A DNA stretch of 64,000 nucleotides, taken from positions 1 through 64,000 of the forward strand of contig NZ_JABSNP010000022.1 of the NCBI RefSeq assembly GCF_013294115.1. Direction: 5' to 3'. Positions 8,234 to 16,817 of the stretch are shown piece after piece. How positions within the stretch are numbered: the first letter of the stretch is position 1; every line of letters starts with the position of its first letter. The position numbers were made by a program, and so were the translations under genes. Below the pieces are notes generated by a model. That model had not been told where the DNA came from. It did not search any database and worked only from the letters and a program-made list of their open reading frames with translations. The DNA comes from Hymenobacter caeli (GTDB taxonomy: Bacteria; Bacteroidota; Bacteroidia; Cytophagales; Hymenobacteraceae).

Positions 8234-8770
8234 ATGACACTGTACAACAAATCATTCTACAGCAACCTAAATCTTCAAACCGGCAGTTTTCCATCTTGGG
8301 ATTCTATATCCGATGAAGAATGGCGAAAAGTGCTCAGCAATTACGTATTCAAGATTGCAGACAGTTTTGCTTTCAGTAGCGTTTTTAAAAAGGCGGATTT
8401 ATATCCAGATGGCTTAAACTATTTTGCTGACTGGGTGCTTGATATCACGGACTTGGCCGAAGCCGATGGGGATATAGTTTGCAAATTCCAGCTCAATGAT
8501 AATTGCCGCTCTAAACTTTTAGAATATGAATTCGCAGTTCATCATTTTGAAAGCAAGAAGTTTCTCAATTATTACGAATTCGATTGCCTTTATTTTTTCA
8601 GTGGCGAACGATTAATCGCAATTTACATTAATCATGAAAGCGAGATTATGTTTCTCGATTTGAATGATGATGAAGCAGCGCTAATCGAAACTTTGGAACC
8701 ACATATAAAAGGTTCTTTTGTCGATTCTTCTGTTTTTAGAGCAGCTGTAAGAGCGAGCAGAGAATCTTGA
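8234..8770 (+). CDS. AT-rich hypothetical protein
   Basis: The 178-residue acidic protein is rich in F, Y and D (for example FNYYEFDCLYFF-like strands around 112-125) with no signal peptide or membrane segment. I do not recognise a family. Size, composition and orphan status resemble small immunity-type proteins, but this is only an impression. It begins 17 bases after the duplicated icmF tail and is far AT-richer than icmF. With the Rpn gene and the tail copy it forms an accessory segment of about 1.7 kb. A strong hairpin follows at 8788-8823. Confidence 0.7.
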   Translation: MTLYNKSFYSNLNLQTGSFPSWDSISDEEWRKVLSNYVFKIADSFAFSSVFKKADLYPDGLNYFADWVLDITDLAEADGDIVCKFQLNDNCRSKLLEYEFAVHHFESKKFLNYYEFDCLYFFSGERLIAIYINHESEIMFLDLNDDEAALIETLEPHIKGSFVDSSVFRAAVRASRES

Positions 8771-8787
8771 GTCAGGAAACGCAACTT

Positions 8788-8823
8788 ACACCCTGCCCTC
8801 CCGAGGTTGGGAGAGCAGGGTGT
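8788..8823. terminator. hairpin after the accessory segment
   Basis: ACACCCTGC plus CCTCCC pair with GGGAG plus GCAGGGTGT around a six-base loop with one mismatch. There is no long T run, so it could be a weak terminator or an mRNA-stabilising hairpin. In the remaining 235 bases up to 9058 I see only a G-rich stretch and an AT-rich stretch, with no gene. Confidence 0.5.
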
Positions 8824-9058
8824 TGTGCGTAAAGGGGCACTACCCACGCGGGCCAATCGGACGCAGCACGGCGATTCATCAACAGCTTCCCCCGCCTCCC
8901 CAGCCACTCAAGCGGCGGCGGGGGCGCTGGGGGCGGGGCGGGCGGGAGCAAATAATAGGGTGTGAACTATCGAACCAATCGTCTCAATATATTTCTATCA
9001 AGCTAATAACCAGCACTTGCATGGTTTAAGCTGCGTTAAACTCGCGCCAGTGCAGTTG

Positions 9059-9895
9059 CTATTTCGCCGCGTTGAACCGGGCGCGGTACACGGTGGTGTC
9101 ACCGGGGCCGAAAACGATGCGGCGATTGTCTTTTTCTTTTAACTCGTAATCGCCGTTCACGGTGAATTTTATTTCGGTGACTTTGTAGCCGGTGTGCGTG
9201 GTGACGACGGCTCGGTAAATGCTGTCTTTGCTGGTGGGAATCAGGGCAAGGTCGTGGTCCCAGCTCAGGGGTTTGTCGCGGCCGCGCAGGCCCACTTGCC
9301 GCACGTTGGGCAGGCCGCGCACGTCGAGCAGGTACACCACGGTTTTGTCGGTGGCTTTTTGCACGCAGCTAGGCAGCGCGGGGGCCGCCAGGGCGAATGC
9401 TACCAGGCGGGGCCGGACGCGCGGGGCGGGCGACTTCATCAGCAGGTAGTCGAGCCCGAAGCGCCCGGAGCCGAGCACCAGTGCCGGCAGGGCGGCCCAC
9501 AGGAAGCCCATGGCGGGCAGCATGTTCCACAGGCCCTGGTGAAACTGCTGCATGAACACGGCCACCAGCATGGTGCAGCAAACCAGAAACGCCGCCGGCC
9601 GCGTGAGCAGGCCCAGCACCAGCAGCAGCCCGCCCACGGCTTCGCTGAAGCCGCCCACCCAGGCAAAAAAGACGGGAAACTGGGCGAAGATGCCCCCGTA
9701 GGCCGCCACGTCGTGCGGGAACCAGAAGGCCACCTCGAACAAGCCCAGGTTGTTGTCGGGCGGCGACCAGGGCAAGCCGAATTTGGCGGCCCCGAAGTCC
9801 GACGTGAGCAGGTAGCCGCACACCACGCGGGGCAGGGCGAGCAGGGCATCCTGCCCCCAATGGGGCAGGGCGAGGGGGCGGAGTAGTTGGCGCAT
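9059..9895 (-). CDS. DoxX-family membrane protein with C-terminal beta-domain
   Basis: In this 278-residue protein, residues 1 to about 155 carry four hydrophobic segments with DoxX features (AAKFGLPW, WVGGFSEAVGGLLLVLGLL-type helix, LTRPAAFLV). After a basic linker and a hydrophobic stretch, residues about 185-278 form a soluble beta-rich region (VYLLDVRGLPNVRQVGLRG and YRAVVTTHTGYKVTEIKFT, ending in TVYRARFN). That part resembles the carbohydrate-binding-like domains appended to extracytoplasmic esterases. DoxX proteins are small membrane proteins linked to redox or thiol stress, and the fusion is unusual. The start at 9895 is the only ATG before the first helix. Confidence 0.75.
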   Translation of the reverse strand: MRQLLRPLALPHWGQDALLALPRVVCGYLLTSDFGAAKFGLPWSPPDNNLGLFEVAFWFPHDVAAYGGIFAQFPVFFAWVGGFSEAVGGLLLVLGLLTRPAAFLVCCTMLVAVFMQQFHQGLWNMLPAMGFLWAALPALVLGSGRFGLDYLLMKSPAPRVRPRLVAFALAAPALPSCVQKATDKTVVYLLDVRGLPNVRQVGLRGRDKPLSWDHDLALIPTSKDSIYRAVVTTHTGYKVTEIKFTVNGDYELKEKDNRRIVFGPGDTTVYRARFNAAK

Positions 9896-9982
9896 CTAAC
9901 GTAAAAGAGGGAGTGAAACCAGTGCCCCCCGGCGGCCGGGGCGAACGGGTGCAAAGCACGCCGCTGCCGCGAAGCCCCGCGT

Positions 9983-10000
9983 CCCACATCATGATGTGGG
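9983..10000. promoter_or_regulatory. perfect 18-bp palindrome, possible operator
   Basis: CCCACATCATGATGTGGG is perfectly self-complementary. It lies between the divergent DoxX and aldo/keto reductase genes and could bind a dimeric regulator. There is no other evidence of function. Confidence 0.35.
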
Positions 10001-10137
10001 CCCCGTAATGCCGCGATTTTGGGCCTCATCGATTGATTTGAGCCTTCTGCCGTGGGAGGGGGCACGCCTTTTTGCCTGGGTGCTCGAACATTCGGATGGG
10101 TAAACCGTCTTGCACGGCACACTCCATCACTAGCGCC

Positions 10138-11007
10138 ATGACCATTACCATTGCCCCCAACTCGGCCCATCCCCTCACCGTCAGCCGCCTGGGCTACGGC
10201 ACCATGCGCCTCACGGGCCCCAAGATATGGGGCGAGCCCGCCAACCGGCCCGAAGCCCTCGCCATTCTGAAAGCCGCCGTGGCCGGCGGCGTCAACTTTC
10301 TGGACACGGCCGACTATTACGGCGACGACGTGACCAACCGCCTGATTGTGGAGGCCCTGCACCCCTACCCGGCCGATTTGGTCATCTGCACGAAAGTCGG
10401 GGCCACCCGCCGGCCTGATGCCAGCTGGGTGCCCTTCAACACGCCCGCCAACCTGCGCACCAGCATCGAGAACAACCTGCGCACCCTCAAGCAAGAGCAG
10501 GTGCAGCTGGTGCACCTGCGCCTGATGGGCCACGGCGCGGTACCGCTTGACGAGCAGCTGGGGGCCATGTTCGAGATGCAAAAGGAAGGCAAAATCCAAC
10601 ACGTGGGCCTGAGCAACGTGGGCCCCGAGGAGCTGGCCGCCGGCCTGAAGATGGGCGAAATTGCCACCGTGGAGAACATGTACGGCTACGCCCAGCGCAC
10701 CACCCTGCGCGAGGCGCACGGTGAAACCCGCGGCGGCGAAGAGGTACTGGCTCTGTGTGAGCAGCACGGCATTCCGCTGGTGCCGTTTTTCTCGCTCATC
10801 CACGGCCTGCCCAAGGCCGGCGACAAGCTGGCCGCCCTGGCCCGCGAGCGCAGCGTGTCGGAAGCCCAGCTGAACATCGCCTGGCTGCTGCACAAATCGC
10901 CGCTGCTGCTGCCCATTCCCGGCACGTCGTCGCTGGCGCACCTGCGCGAAAACCTACAGGCCGCCGAAATTCAGCTAAGCGCAGACGACATGGCGCGGCT
11001 GGGCTAG
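10138..11007 (+). CDS. aldo/keto reductase
   Basis: The 289-residue NAD(P)H-dependent oxidoreductase has a TIM-barrel fold. The catalytic tetrad is visible: D and Y in FLDTADYYGDD (about 56-66), K in VICTKVGA (about 85) and H in QLVHLRLMG (about 124). Late motifs LNIAWLLHKSPLLLPIPGTS and ENLQAA match the cofactor-binding end. ATG 10138 was chosen; 22 further codons are open upstream but do not resemble the family. It most resembles YakC/AKR13-like enzymes acting on small aldehydes. The substrate is unknown. Confidence 0.93.
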   Translation: MTITIAPNSAHPLTVSRLGYGTMRLTGPKIWGEPANRPEALAILKAAVAGGVNFLDTADYYGDDVTNRLIVEALHPYPADLVICTKVGATRRPDASWVPFNTPANLRTSIENNLRTLKQEQVQLVHLRLMGHGAVPLDEQLGAMFEMQKEGKIQHVGLSNVGPEELAAGLKMGEIATVENMYGYAQRTTLREAHGETRGGEEVLALCEQHGIPLVPFFSLIHGLPKAGDKLAALARERSVSEAQLNIAWLLHKSPLLLPIPGTSSLAHLRENLQAAEIQLSADDMARLG

Positions 11008-11077
11008 CCCGCGGCGGGCGCGGATGCCCGGGGCCGGCGGCGTGGGCAGCGCCCGGGGCCCGCCGTATTTTCACGGC

Positions 11078-12187
11078 ATGAGACGTAGTTTTTGGTACGG
11101 ATTGGGGGCCTGGCTGCTGGCCGGGCCCCTGCAAGCCCAGTCCCTGGCCGGGGTGTGGCAGGGCGTGGAAACCGACACTGGCGTACCGGACGGCTACTGG
11201 CCGGCGGTGCTGCGGGTGCAGAAAAGCCGGGGCAACGGCTTGTTTGGGGTGCTCTACCAGGAGTTGGGCGGCAGCCCGGGCGTGTCGGTCACGTTCCAGA
11301 TGCAGGGCGTGCGCGCCGGCGGCGGGATGCGACTCGAACACGTCCGCAAGCTCAACGAAACCGGGCACGCGCGCTCCAGCTACTGGTGCGATGGCTCCAT
11401 TACGTTCATTTACGACGCGAACCTGGAAAAACTGACCGGCCACGCCACCTACCGCCCGGTGGGCGACTGCGACGTGGGCACGTTCGCGCTGTACCGCATC
11501 AAACTAAAATCGGCCGCCACGGTGCCGGCCGGGGCCCTCAGCACCGTGCGCGTGTCGGGCCGCGACGTGCAGTGGTTTGCCGACGCCGACCTAAAGCAGC
11601 CCCTGGCCACCGGCAACACCTACCGCACCAAGCTCGGCAAAACCACCACCTTTTATTTAAAACAAGACTACTACCCCACCGACCAAAGCGCGGTGGTGCC
11701 CATTACCATTCGGGTGGCCGGGACCAAGGCCAAGGCGGGGCCCCCGCCGCCCGCGCCGCCCGTTGCGGCCCCGCCGGCTTCGGGGCCGCCCGCGGCGGCG
11801 CGGGCGGATACTGCACGCCCCGCCCCGCCGCCCACCGCCGCCCCGCCGCTGGCGGGGCCCGCGCCGGTGCTGCTGCCCACCGTGCTCTTTCAGGTGGGCA
11901 AAGCCAAGCTGCTGCCCAACGCACGCCCCGCCCTGGACCAGCTGGCGGCCGAACTGAACAGCCGGCCGGCCGTGCGCCTGCGGGTTCTGGGCCACACCGA
12001 CCGCGTGGGCGAGCCCGACAAAAACCAGTTGCTGTCCGAGCAGCGGGCCGCCGCGGTCAAGGCCTACCTGGTGAAAGCGGGCGTCGCGCCCGAACGCGTC
12101 GACGCCGTCGGCTACGGCGATGCGCGGCCGCTGTACCCGTCGCCCGACGCCCGCAACCGGCGCGTGGAGGCGGAAGAAGTAAATTGA
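11078..12187 (+). CDS. secreted OmpA-family protein with proline-rich linker
   Basis: The 369-residue product starts at ATG 11078, giving a signal peptide that ends in LQAQ. The N-terminal region (about 22-150, SLAGVWQGVETDTG and CDGSITFIYDANLEKLTG) is a beta-rich domain of unknown role with two Cys. A segment at about 165-215 looks like a CHU/Ig-like strand set. A Pro/Ala-rich linker (about 220-265) leads to an OmpA domain (VLLPTVLFQVGKAKLLPNA, then LGHTDRVGEPDKN and DARNRRVE) that should bind peptidoglycan. The protein is likely periplasmic or outer-membrane associated. Confidence 0.85.
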   Translation: MRRSFWYGLGAWLLAGPLQAQSLAGVWQGVETDTGVPDGYWPAVLRVQKSRGNGLFGVLYQELGGSPGVSVTFQMQGVRAGGGMRLEHVRKLNETGHARSSYWCDGSITFIYDANLEKLTGHATYRPVGDCDVGTFALYRIKLKSAATVPAGALSTVRVSGRDVQWFADADLKQPLATGNTYRTKLGKTTTFYLKQDYYPTDQSAVVPITIRVAGTKAKAGPPPPAPPVAAPPASGPPAAARADTARPAPPPTAAPPLAGPAPVLLPTVLFQVGKAKLLPNARPALDQLAAELNSRPAVRLRVLGHTDRVGEPDKNQLLSEQRAAAVKAYLVKAGVAPERVDAVGYGDARPLYPSPDARNRRVEAEEVN

Positions 12188-12227
12188 CGGTTTGGCCACA
12201 ATCTTTAAAGCAGTTGGGCATTTCCTT

Positions 12228-12235
12228 TACTTTTG
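12228..12235 (+). promoter_or_regulatory. promoter of the SGNH hydrolase gene
   Basis: TACTTTTG is an exact TAnnTTTG -7 element 44 bases upstream of the start codon. No -33 TTG at the usual 19-21 bp spacing is clear. Confidence 0.6.
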
Positions 12236-12279
12236 CCCGGAGCCCTTTGCCCAGGGGCCCTTCTCGCCAACTCCCCGCA

Positions 12280-13035
12280 ATGCTTAAAACCCTGCTTTCC
12301 GTGCTAGCTTTTTGCCTGCTGGCTTCGCGGCTCGTGGCCCAACAGGTCCCCGGCCCGGCCCCCGTCCCCGCCCCGGCCGCCCCGGCCCCCGACCCGCTGC
12401 GCACCGACTGGGCCAACCTCGCCCGTTACGCACCCGCCAACCAGCAGCTGCCGGCCCCGGCGGCCGGTAAGCCGCGCGTGGTGCTGATGGGCAACTCCAT
12501 CACCGACGGCTGGCCCCGGGCCGACCCGCCGTTTTTCGCGGACCCGCGCTACGAGCTGGTCGGCCGCGGCATCGGCGGGCAAACGTCGCCGCAAATGCTG
12601 CTGCGCTTCTGGCAGGACGTGTTGGACCTGCACCCCGCCGCGGTGGCCATCATGGCCGGCATCAACGACATCGCCGAAAACACGGGGCCCTACCAGCCCC
12701 AGGCTACGCTGAACAACCTCATGGCGATGGCCGAGCTGGCCCACGCGCACGGCGTGCGGGTAATTCTGTGCTCGGTGATGCCCGCCGCCGAGTTTCCCTG
12801 GCGTCCCGGGTTGGGCCCGGGGCCCAAGGTGGTGGCCCTCAACGACCAGATCAAGGCTTACGCCCGCCAGCACCGCTTCGTGTACCTTGATTACCACGCG
12901 GCGCTGGTCGACGACCATTTGGGCATGAAGGCCGGCCTGGCCAGCGACGGCGTGCACCCCACCCTGGCCGGCTACCGCGTAATGGAGCCGCTGCTGCAAC
13001 AAGCCGTGGCCGAGGCCCTGAAACACAAGCAATAG
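12280..13035 (+). CDS. SGNH/GDSL-type esterase
   Basis: The 251-residue product starts at ATG 12280. It has a signal peptide (MLKTLLSVLAFCLLASRLVAQ) and a Pro/Ala spacer before the catalytic domain. Blocks of the SGNH family are clear: GNSITDGW (Ser nucleophile), GIGGQTSPQM (Gly), AGINDIA (Asn) and DGVHPT (Asp and His). It resembles secreted acetylhydrolases that deacetylate sugars or platelet-activating factor-like lipids. The substrate is unknown. The open frame extends far upstream through the OmpA gene, but composition, signal peptide and promoter all fix this start. Confidence 0.92.
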   Translation: MLKTLLSVLAFCLLASRLVAQQVPGPAPVPAPAAPAPDPLRTDWANLARYAPANQQLPAPAAGKPRVVLMGNSITDGWPRADPPFFADPRYELVGRGIGGQTSPQMLLRFWQDVLDLHPAAVAIMAGINDIAENTGPYQPQATLNNLMAMAELAHAHGVRVILCSVMPAAEFPWRPGLGPGPKVVALNDQIKAYARQHRFVYLDYHAALVDDHLGMKAGLASDGVHPTLAGYRVMEPLLQQAVAEALKHKQ

Positions 13036-13198
13036 GCGGGCCGTACGGCGCAGGCCTCTGCCCGGCGCCGTACGGCCCGCGCCACCCCAAGCTGCGTCCA
13101 GGGGATTTAGGCGACTGTGTGGCAGCGTGCGGCAACTATTTTTGGCTACGCAATCGTTTACTTTACGCTGCATGCATAACAAATTATGCAGCCGGTCG

Positions 13199-13206
13199 TA
13201 CCTTTG
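13199..13206 (+). promoter_or_regulatory. promoter of the 44-residue peptide gene
   Basis: TACCTTTG is an exact -7 element 33 bases before ATG 13240. Confidence 0.6.
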
Positions 13207-13239
13207 TACCACTACGCTACCCACTTATCTTGTCATGTC

Positions 13240-13374
13240 ATGAAGAAGACTACTGCTTTCTCATCGCTCCTGCTGCTCGGCGGCTTTGGCTCGCTGGGCC
13301 TGTTGGTTGCCCGCCTGCACTCACTCAACCTGCACTTTAGCCTGCACGGCGAAGAGGCGGCCGATTACTGCTAG
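13240..13374 (+). CDS. small membrane-anchored peptide, unknown function
   Basis: The 44-residue product starts MKKTTAFSSLLLLGGFGSLG, so a single N-terminal hydrophobic segment is preceded by two lysines. It ends in a short acidic tail with a terminal cysteine (GEEAADYC). Its own promoter box lies upstream and a rho-independent terminator lies 37 bases downstream, so it is a complete single-gene unit. No homologue is recognised. Confidence 0.6.
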   Translation: MKKTTAFSSLLLLGGFGSLGLLVARLHSLNLHFSLHGEEAADYC

Positions 13375-13411
13375 CCGGCAGCTTTTTTGTGCGGCGGCCC
13401 GTAATGGGAGT

Positions 13412-13438
13412 AGCCCTGCCCGGCGGCAGGGCTTTTTT
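13412..13438 (+). terminator. rho-independent terminator
   Basis: AGCCCTGCC and GGCAGGGCT pair around CGG and are followed by TTTTTT. It ends the transcript of the 44-residue peptide gene. Confidence 0.85.
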
Positions 13439-13495
13439 GTGCGCCGTGCGCGACCTTTGCGGCCGGTTTTTTTCATCTCCCAACACTTTTTTTAC

Positions 13496-14140
13496 ATGAC
13501 GCTTGACACCAACCAGCAGCAGGTGAGCTACATCATCGGCCGCGACCTGGCCCGCAATTTTTCCCAGCAAGGCCTGGAGCTGGACGTGGACATCCTGGCC
13601 GCCGCCCTGCGCGAAGGCCTCCAGGGCCTGCCCAGCCGCCTCACCCCCGAGCAAATGCAGGCGGCCATGCAGCAGCTGCAGGAGCAGCTCGGCGGGGCCC
13701 CCGATGACAACGACGACGACGACGACAACCCTGACCCCACCGCCATGACCAACAACAAAGCCGAAGGCGAAGCCTTCCTCGCCGCCAACGCCCAGAAGCC
13801 CGGCATCACCACGCTGCCCAGCGGCTTGCAGTACGAAGTACTCACCGAAGGCACCGGCAAAAAGCCCACCCTGAAGTCGTCGGTGACGACCCACTACCAC
13901 GGCACGCTGCCCAGCGGCACCGTGTTCGACAGCAGCTACCAGCGCGGCCAGCCCGCCACCTTCCCCGTGAACGGCGTAATTGCCGGCTGGACCGAAGCCC
14001 TGCAACTGATGCCCGAGGGCTCGAAGTGGCGCTTGTACATCCCCGCCGACCTGGCCTACGGCAAGCGCGGCGCGGGCCGCGACATCGCCCCCGACTCGGC
14101 CCTGGTGTTCGACGTGGAGCTGCTGAAAGTGAACAACTGA
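13496..14140 (+). CDS. fklB: FKBP-type peptidyl-prolyl isomerase
   Basis: The 214-residue product has an N-terminal dimerisation region typical of FklB/Mip (QQQVSYIIGRDLARNF, LREGLQGL, LTPEQMQAAMQQLQEQ), an acidic spacer (DDNDDDDDN), then an FKBP domain (LPSGLQYEVLTEGTGKKP, HYHGTLPSGTVFDSSY, VIAGWTEALQLMPEGSKW, IPADLAYG). It catalyses proline isomerisation during protein folding. There is no clear signal peptide, so it is probably cytosolic unless an upstream start is used. GACCTTTG at 13452-13459 is a one-mismatch promoter box. The frame stays open after the TGA stop into the next gene. Confidence 0.93.
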   Translation: MTLDTNQQQVSYIIGRDLARNFSQQGLELDVDILAAALREGLQGLPSRLTPEQMQAAMQQLQEQLGGAPDDNDDDDDNPDPTAMTNNKAEGEAFLAANAQKPGITTLPSGLQYEVLTEGTGKKPTLKSSVTTHYHGTLPSGTVFDSSYQRGQPATFPVNGVIAGWTEALQLMPEGSKWRLYIPADLAYGKRGAGRDIAPDSALVFDVELLKVNN

Positions 14141-14149
14141 GGGGCCGCC

Positions 14150-14731
14150 ATCGACGACGCCCCGCCCCCCGAAGCCGCCGCGGAGCCCTCCGCGGCGGCT
14201 TTTGCGGCCCCGCCCCCGCCTGCCGACGAGCCCGCTGCGCTTCCCTTGCGCGGCCCTAGCGGCCAAGTACTGCTCACGGCCACGGCCCTCACCGTGGGCG
14301 GCCAGTCGTTTGCCCTGCGCGAGCTGGAGCGGGCCGAGCTGGCGCGGGTGCGCTGGTTGCTGTGGTACCTGCTGGGCGGCTTGGGCCTGGCCGCCGTCAT
14401 GATTGCCTTTTTGCAAAACTGGCTGCGCACGGGGCCCGCCATGCTCGGCATGGCCCTCACGGCCCTGCTGCTGGCCCACGGGCAGCGCGGCACCAACCGC
14501 CTGCGCCTGCTGCGCCTGGGCCGCGAGGCGGCCCACTTCGCCCTGCCCGGCGACACCGCGCCCTGGCAGCGCTTCGCCGCCGAGCTGAACCGCCGCATCG
14601 GCCGGGCCCACGACAGCGCCGCCGCCGAAGCCGCCGCCCTGCTGGCCGCCGCCGATACCGCCCGGGCCGCCGCTGCCCAAGCCGCGGCGGGACCGGACGG
14701 AGCCGGTTCTTCGGGCCCCGGGCCCGGTTGA
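14150..14731 (+). CDS. membrane protein of unknown function, start codon uncertain
   Basis: The product has a Pro/Ala-rich N-terminal tail, a short beta-like segment (GQVLLTATALTVGGQSFALR), two adjacent membrane helices (about 60-100, LLWYLLGGLGLAAVMIAF and AMLGMALTALLLA) and an Ala-rich C-terminal coil. It resembles small PH-like/DUF6232-type membrane proteins, but I am not sure. No ATG or GTG precedes the conserved part. The coding pattern begins at ATC 14150, and the nearest accepted start is TTG 14246. It lies in the same frame as fklB, directly after its stop. Confidence 0.6.
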   Translation: MDDAPPPEAAAEPSAAAFAAPPPPADEPAALPLRGPSGQVLLTATALTVGGQSFALRELERAELARVRWLLWYLLGGLGLAAVMIAFLQNWLRTGPAMLGMALTALLLAHGQRGTNRLRLLRLGREAAHFALPGDTAPWQRFAAELNRRIGRAHDSAAAEAAALLAAADTARAAAAQAAAGPDGAGSSGPGPG

Positions 14732-14808
14732 GGCAATAACCCGGCGGTACTGGGCCGGGTTTATCTTAGCGTCCGCGCCCCGCGCACACCCAAGCTTCAC
14801 TTTGTTTT

Positions 14809-16752
14809 ATGGATTCCAAACATTCGCACACGGCCGTTTCCGGGGCGGGGCTGCTCATCGCACTGGGCATCATTTACGGCGACATCGGCACCTCGCCGCT
14901 GTACGTGATGAAGGCCATTGTACCGGCCCTCATCGACCCACGGCTGGTGCTGGGCGGCATCTCGTGCGTGATTTGGACGCTCACGCTCCAGACCACTATT
15001 AAGTACGTGCTCATCACCCTGAACGCGGACAACAAGGGCGAGGGCGGCATTTTTTCGCTCTACGCCCTGGTGCGGCGGCGCGGGGCCTGGCTCTCGGCGG
15101 TGGCCATCGTGGGGGGCTCGGCCCTGCTGGCCGACGGCGTGATTACGCCGCCCATCTCGGTGGCCTCGGCCATCGAGGGGCTGAAGCAGGTGTACCCCGG
15201 CCTCACCCAAAACCTGGTAGTGTACATCGTCATCGGCATCATCGCGGGGCTGTTTCTGCTCCAGAGCTTCGGCACCCAGATTGTGGGCAAGGCCTTCGGG
15301 CCCATCATGCTGCTGTGGTTCACGATGCTGGGCGTGCTGGGCGGCGGCTGGGTGCTGCAACACCCGGCCATCCTGCGGGCCTTCAACCCGTACTACGCCT
15401 ACGATTTGCTGGCCCACTACCCCGGCGGCTTCTGGCTGCTGGGGGCCGTGTTCCTGTGCACCACCGGGGCCGAGGCCCTGTACTCCGACCTGGGCCACTG
15501 CGGCAAGGGCAACATTCGCATCAGCTGGACCTTTGTGAAAACCACGCTGCTGCTCAACTACCTGGGCCAGGGCGCGTGGCTGCTGGCGCACCAGGGCCAG
15601 CAGCTGGCCGGCCGCAACCCGTTTTACGAGCTGATGCCGGCGTGGTTCCTGCTCATCGGCATCGGGGTGGCCACCATCGCGGCCATCATCGCCTCGCAGG
15701 CCCTCATCACGGGCTCGTTCACGCTCGTGGCCGAGGCCATCCGCCTCAACATGTGGCCCAAGGTGAAGCTCAACTACCCCACCGACGTGAAGGGCCAGCT
15801 TTTCGTGCCCAGCATGAACCGGCTGCTGCTGCTGGGCTGCATCGGGGTGGTGCTGTTTTTCCGCGAAAGCGCCAACATGGAGGCCGCCTACGGCCTGGCC
15901 ATCACCCTCACCATGCTCATGACCACGATTTTACTGAGCACGTGGCTTAGGTTGAAGAAGGTGGCCCTGCCGCTCATTGTCTTGTTTGCGCTGGTGTACG
16001 GCCTCATCGAAGGCGCGTTCCTGGTGGCCAACCTGGTCAAGTTTCCGCACGGCGGCTGGGTGTCGCTGGCCATCGGGGCCACGCTGATGAGCGTGATGTA
16101 CGTGTGGCTCAAGGCCTACTACATCAAGCGCCGCCTCACCGACTTCGTGCGCCTGGAGCCCTACGTGGAGGGCCTCAAGCGCCTGAGCGACGACGAAAGC
16201 ATCCCCAAATACTCCACCCACTTGGTGTTCCTGACCGGGGCCGAGCGCAATTCCGAAATTGAGCAGAAAATCATCTACTCCATCTTTCAGAAACGCCCCA
16301 AGCGGGCCGACATCTACTGGTTCGTGCACGTCGAAACCACCGACGAGCCCTACACGATGGAGTACAAGGTGACCGAGGTGGCCCCCGACGACGTGTTCCG
16401 CATCAACTTCCGGCTGGGCTTCCGGGTGCAGCAGCGCATCAACCTCTACTTCCGCAAAGTGGTGGAAGACCTCGTGCGCAACAAGGAAGTGGACATCACC
16501 TCGCGCTACGAGTCCCTGAGCCAGCGCCACATCACCGGCGACTTCCGCTTCGTGGTGCTGGAAAAATTCCTGAGCGTGGAAAACGACTTCCCCGCCCTGG
16601 AAAAGCTCGTCATGCAGGCCTACTTCTACATCAAGCAGTTCATTGCCTCCGAAGACCAGTACTTCGGCCTCGACACGTCCTCGGTGAAAGTAGAAAAAGT
16701 GCCGCTCGTCATTGCCCCGCCCCGGGAAGTGGCCCTCACCAGAATTCGCTAA
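14809..16752 (+). CDS. kup: KUP family potassium uptake transporter
   Basis: The 647-residue inner-membrane K+ importer is close to the usual KUP length. The family signature GIIYGDIGTSPLYV lies at about residue 22 and NKGEGGIFSLYALVRRR follows the second helix. GGSALLADGVITPP and TTGAEALYSDLGHCGKGN are further hallmarks. About 12 hydrophobic segments end near residue 435, and a cytosolic C-terminal domain of about 200 residues follows. ATG 14809 is the only start before the signature. A strong terminator follows. Confidence 0.96.
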   Translation: MDSKHSHTAVSGAGLLIALGIIYGDIGTSPLYVMKAIVPALIDPRLVLGGISCVIWTLTLQTTIKYVLITLNADNKGEGGIFSLYALVRRRGAWLSAVAIVGGSALLADGVITPPISVASAIEGLKQVYPGLTQNLVVYIVIGIIAGLFLLQSFGTQIVGKAFGPIMLLWFTMLGVLGGGWVLQHPAILRAFNPYYAYDLLAHYPGGFWLLGAVFLCTTGAEALYSDLGHCGKGNIRISWTFVKTTLLLNYLGQGAWLLAHQGQQLAGRNPFYELMPAWFLLIGIGVATIAAIIASQALITGSFTLVAEAIRLNMWPKVKLNYPTDVKGQLFVPSMNRLLLLGCIGVVLFFRESANMEAAYGLAITLTMLMTTILLSTWLRLKKVALPLIVLFALVYGLIEGAFLVANLVKFPHGGWVSLAIGATLMSVMYVWLKAYYIKRRLTDFVRLEPYVEGLKRLSDDESIPKYSTHLVFLTGAERNSEIEQKIIYSIFQKRPKRADIYWFVHVETTDEPYTMEYKVTEVAPDDVFRINFRLGFRVQQRINLYFRKVVEDLVRNKEVDITSRYESLSQRHITGDFRFVVLEKFLSVENDFPALEKLVMQAYFYIKQFIASEDQYFGLDTSSVKVEKVPLVIAPPREVALTRIR

Positions 16753-16777
16753 ATCTTCATCCCGTGCCGTTTACATT

Positions 16778-16811
16778 GGCGGGGCCGCTACGTGGCGGCC
16801 CCGCTTTTTTG
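16778..16811 (+). terminator. kup terminator
   Basis: GCGGGGCCGC pairs with GCGGCCCCGC around a six-base loop and is followed by TTTTTT. Confidence 0.88.
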
Positions 16812-16817
16812 TATCCT

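Noticed and set aside
11092..12279. N-terminal extension of the SGNH hydrolase through the OmpA gene
   Set aside because: The long open frame is a shadow of the GC-rich OmpA gene. A promoter and signal peptide fix the start at 12280.
14138..14731. Functional TGA readthrough from fklB into the next ORF
   Set aside because: FklB is complete at the TGA. Readthrough is less likely than an unusual or mutated start codon, so it is kept only as an alternative.
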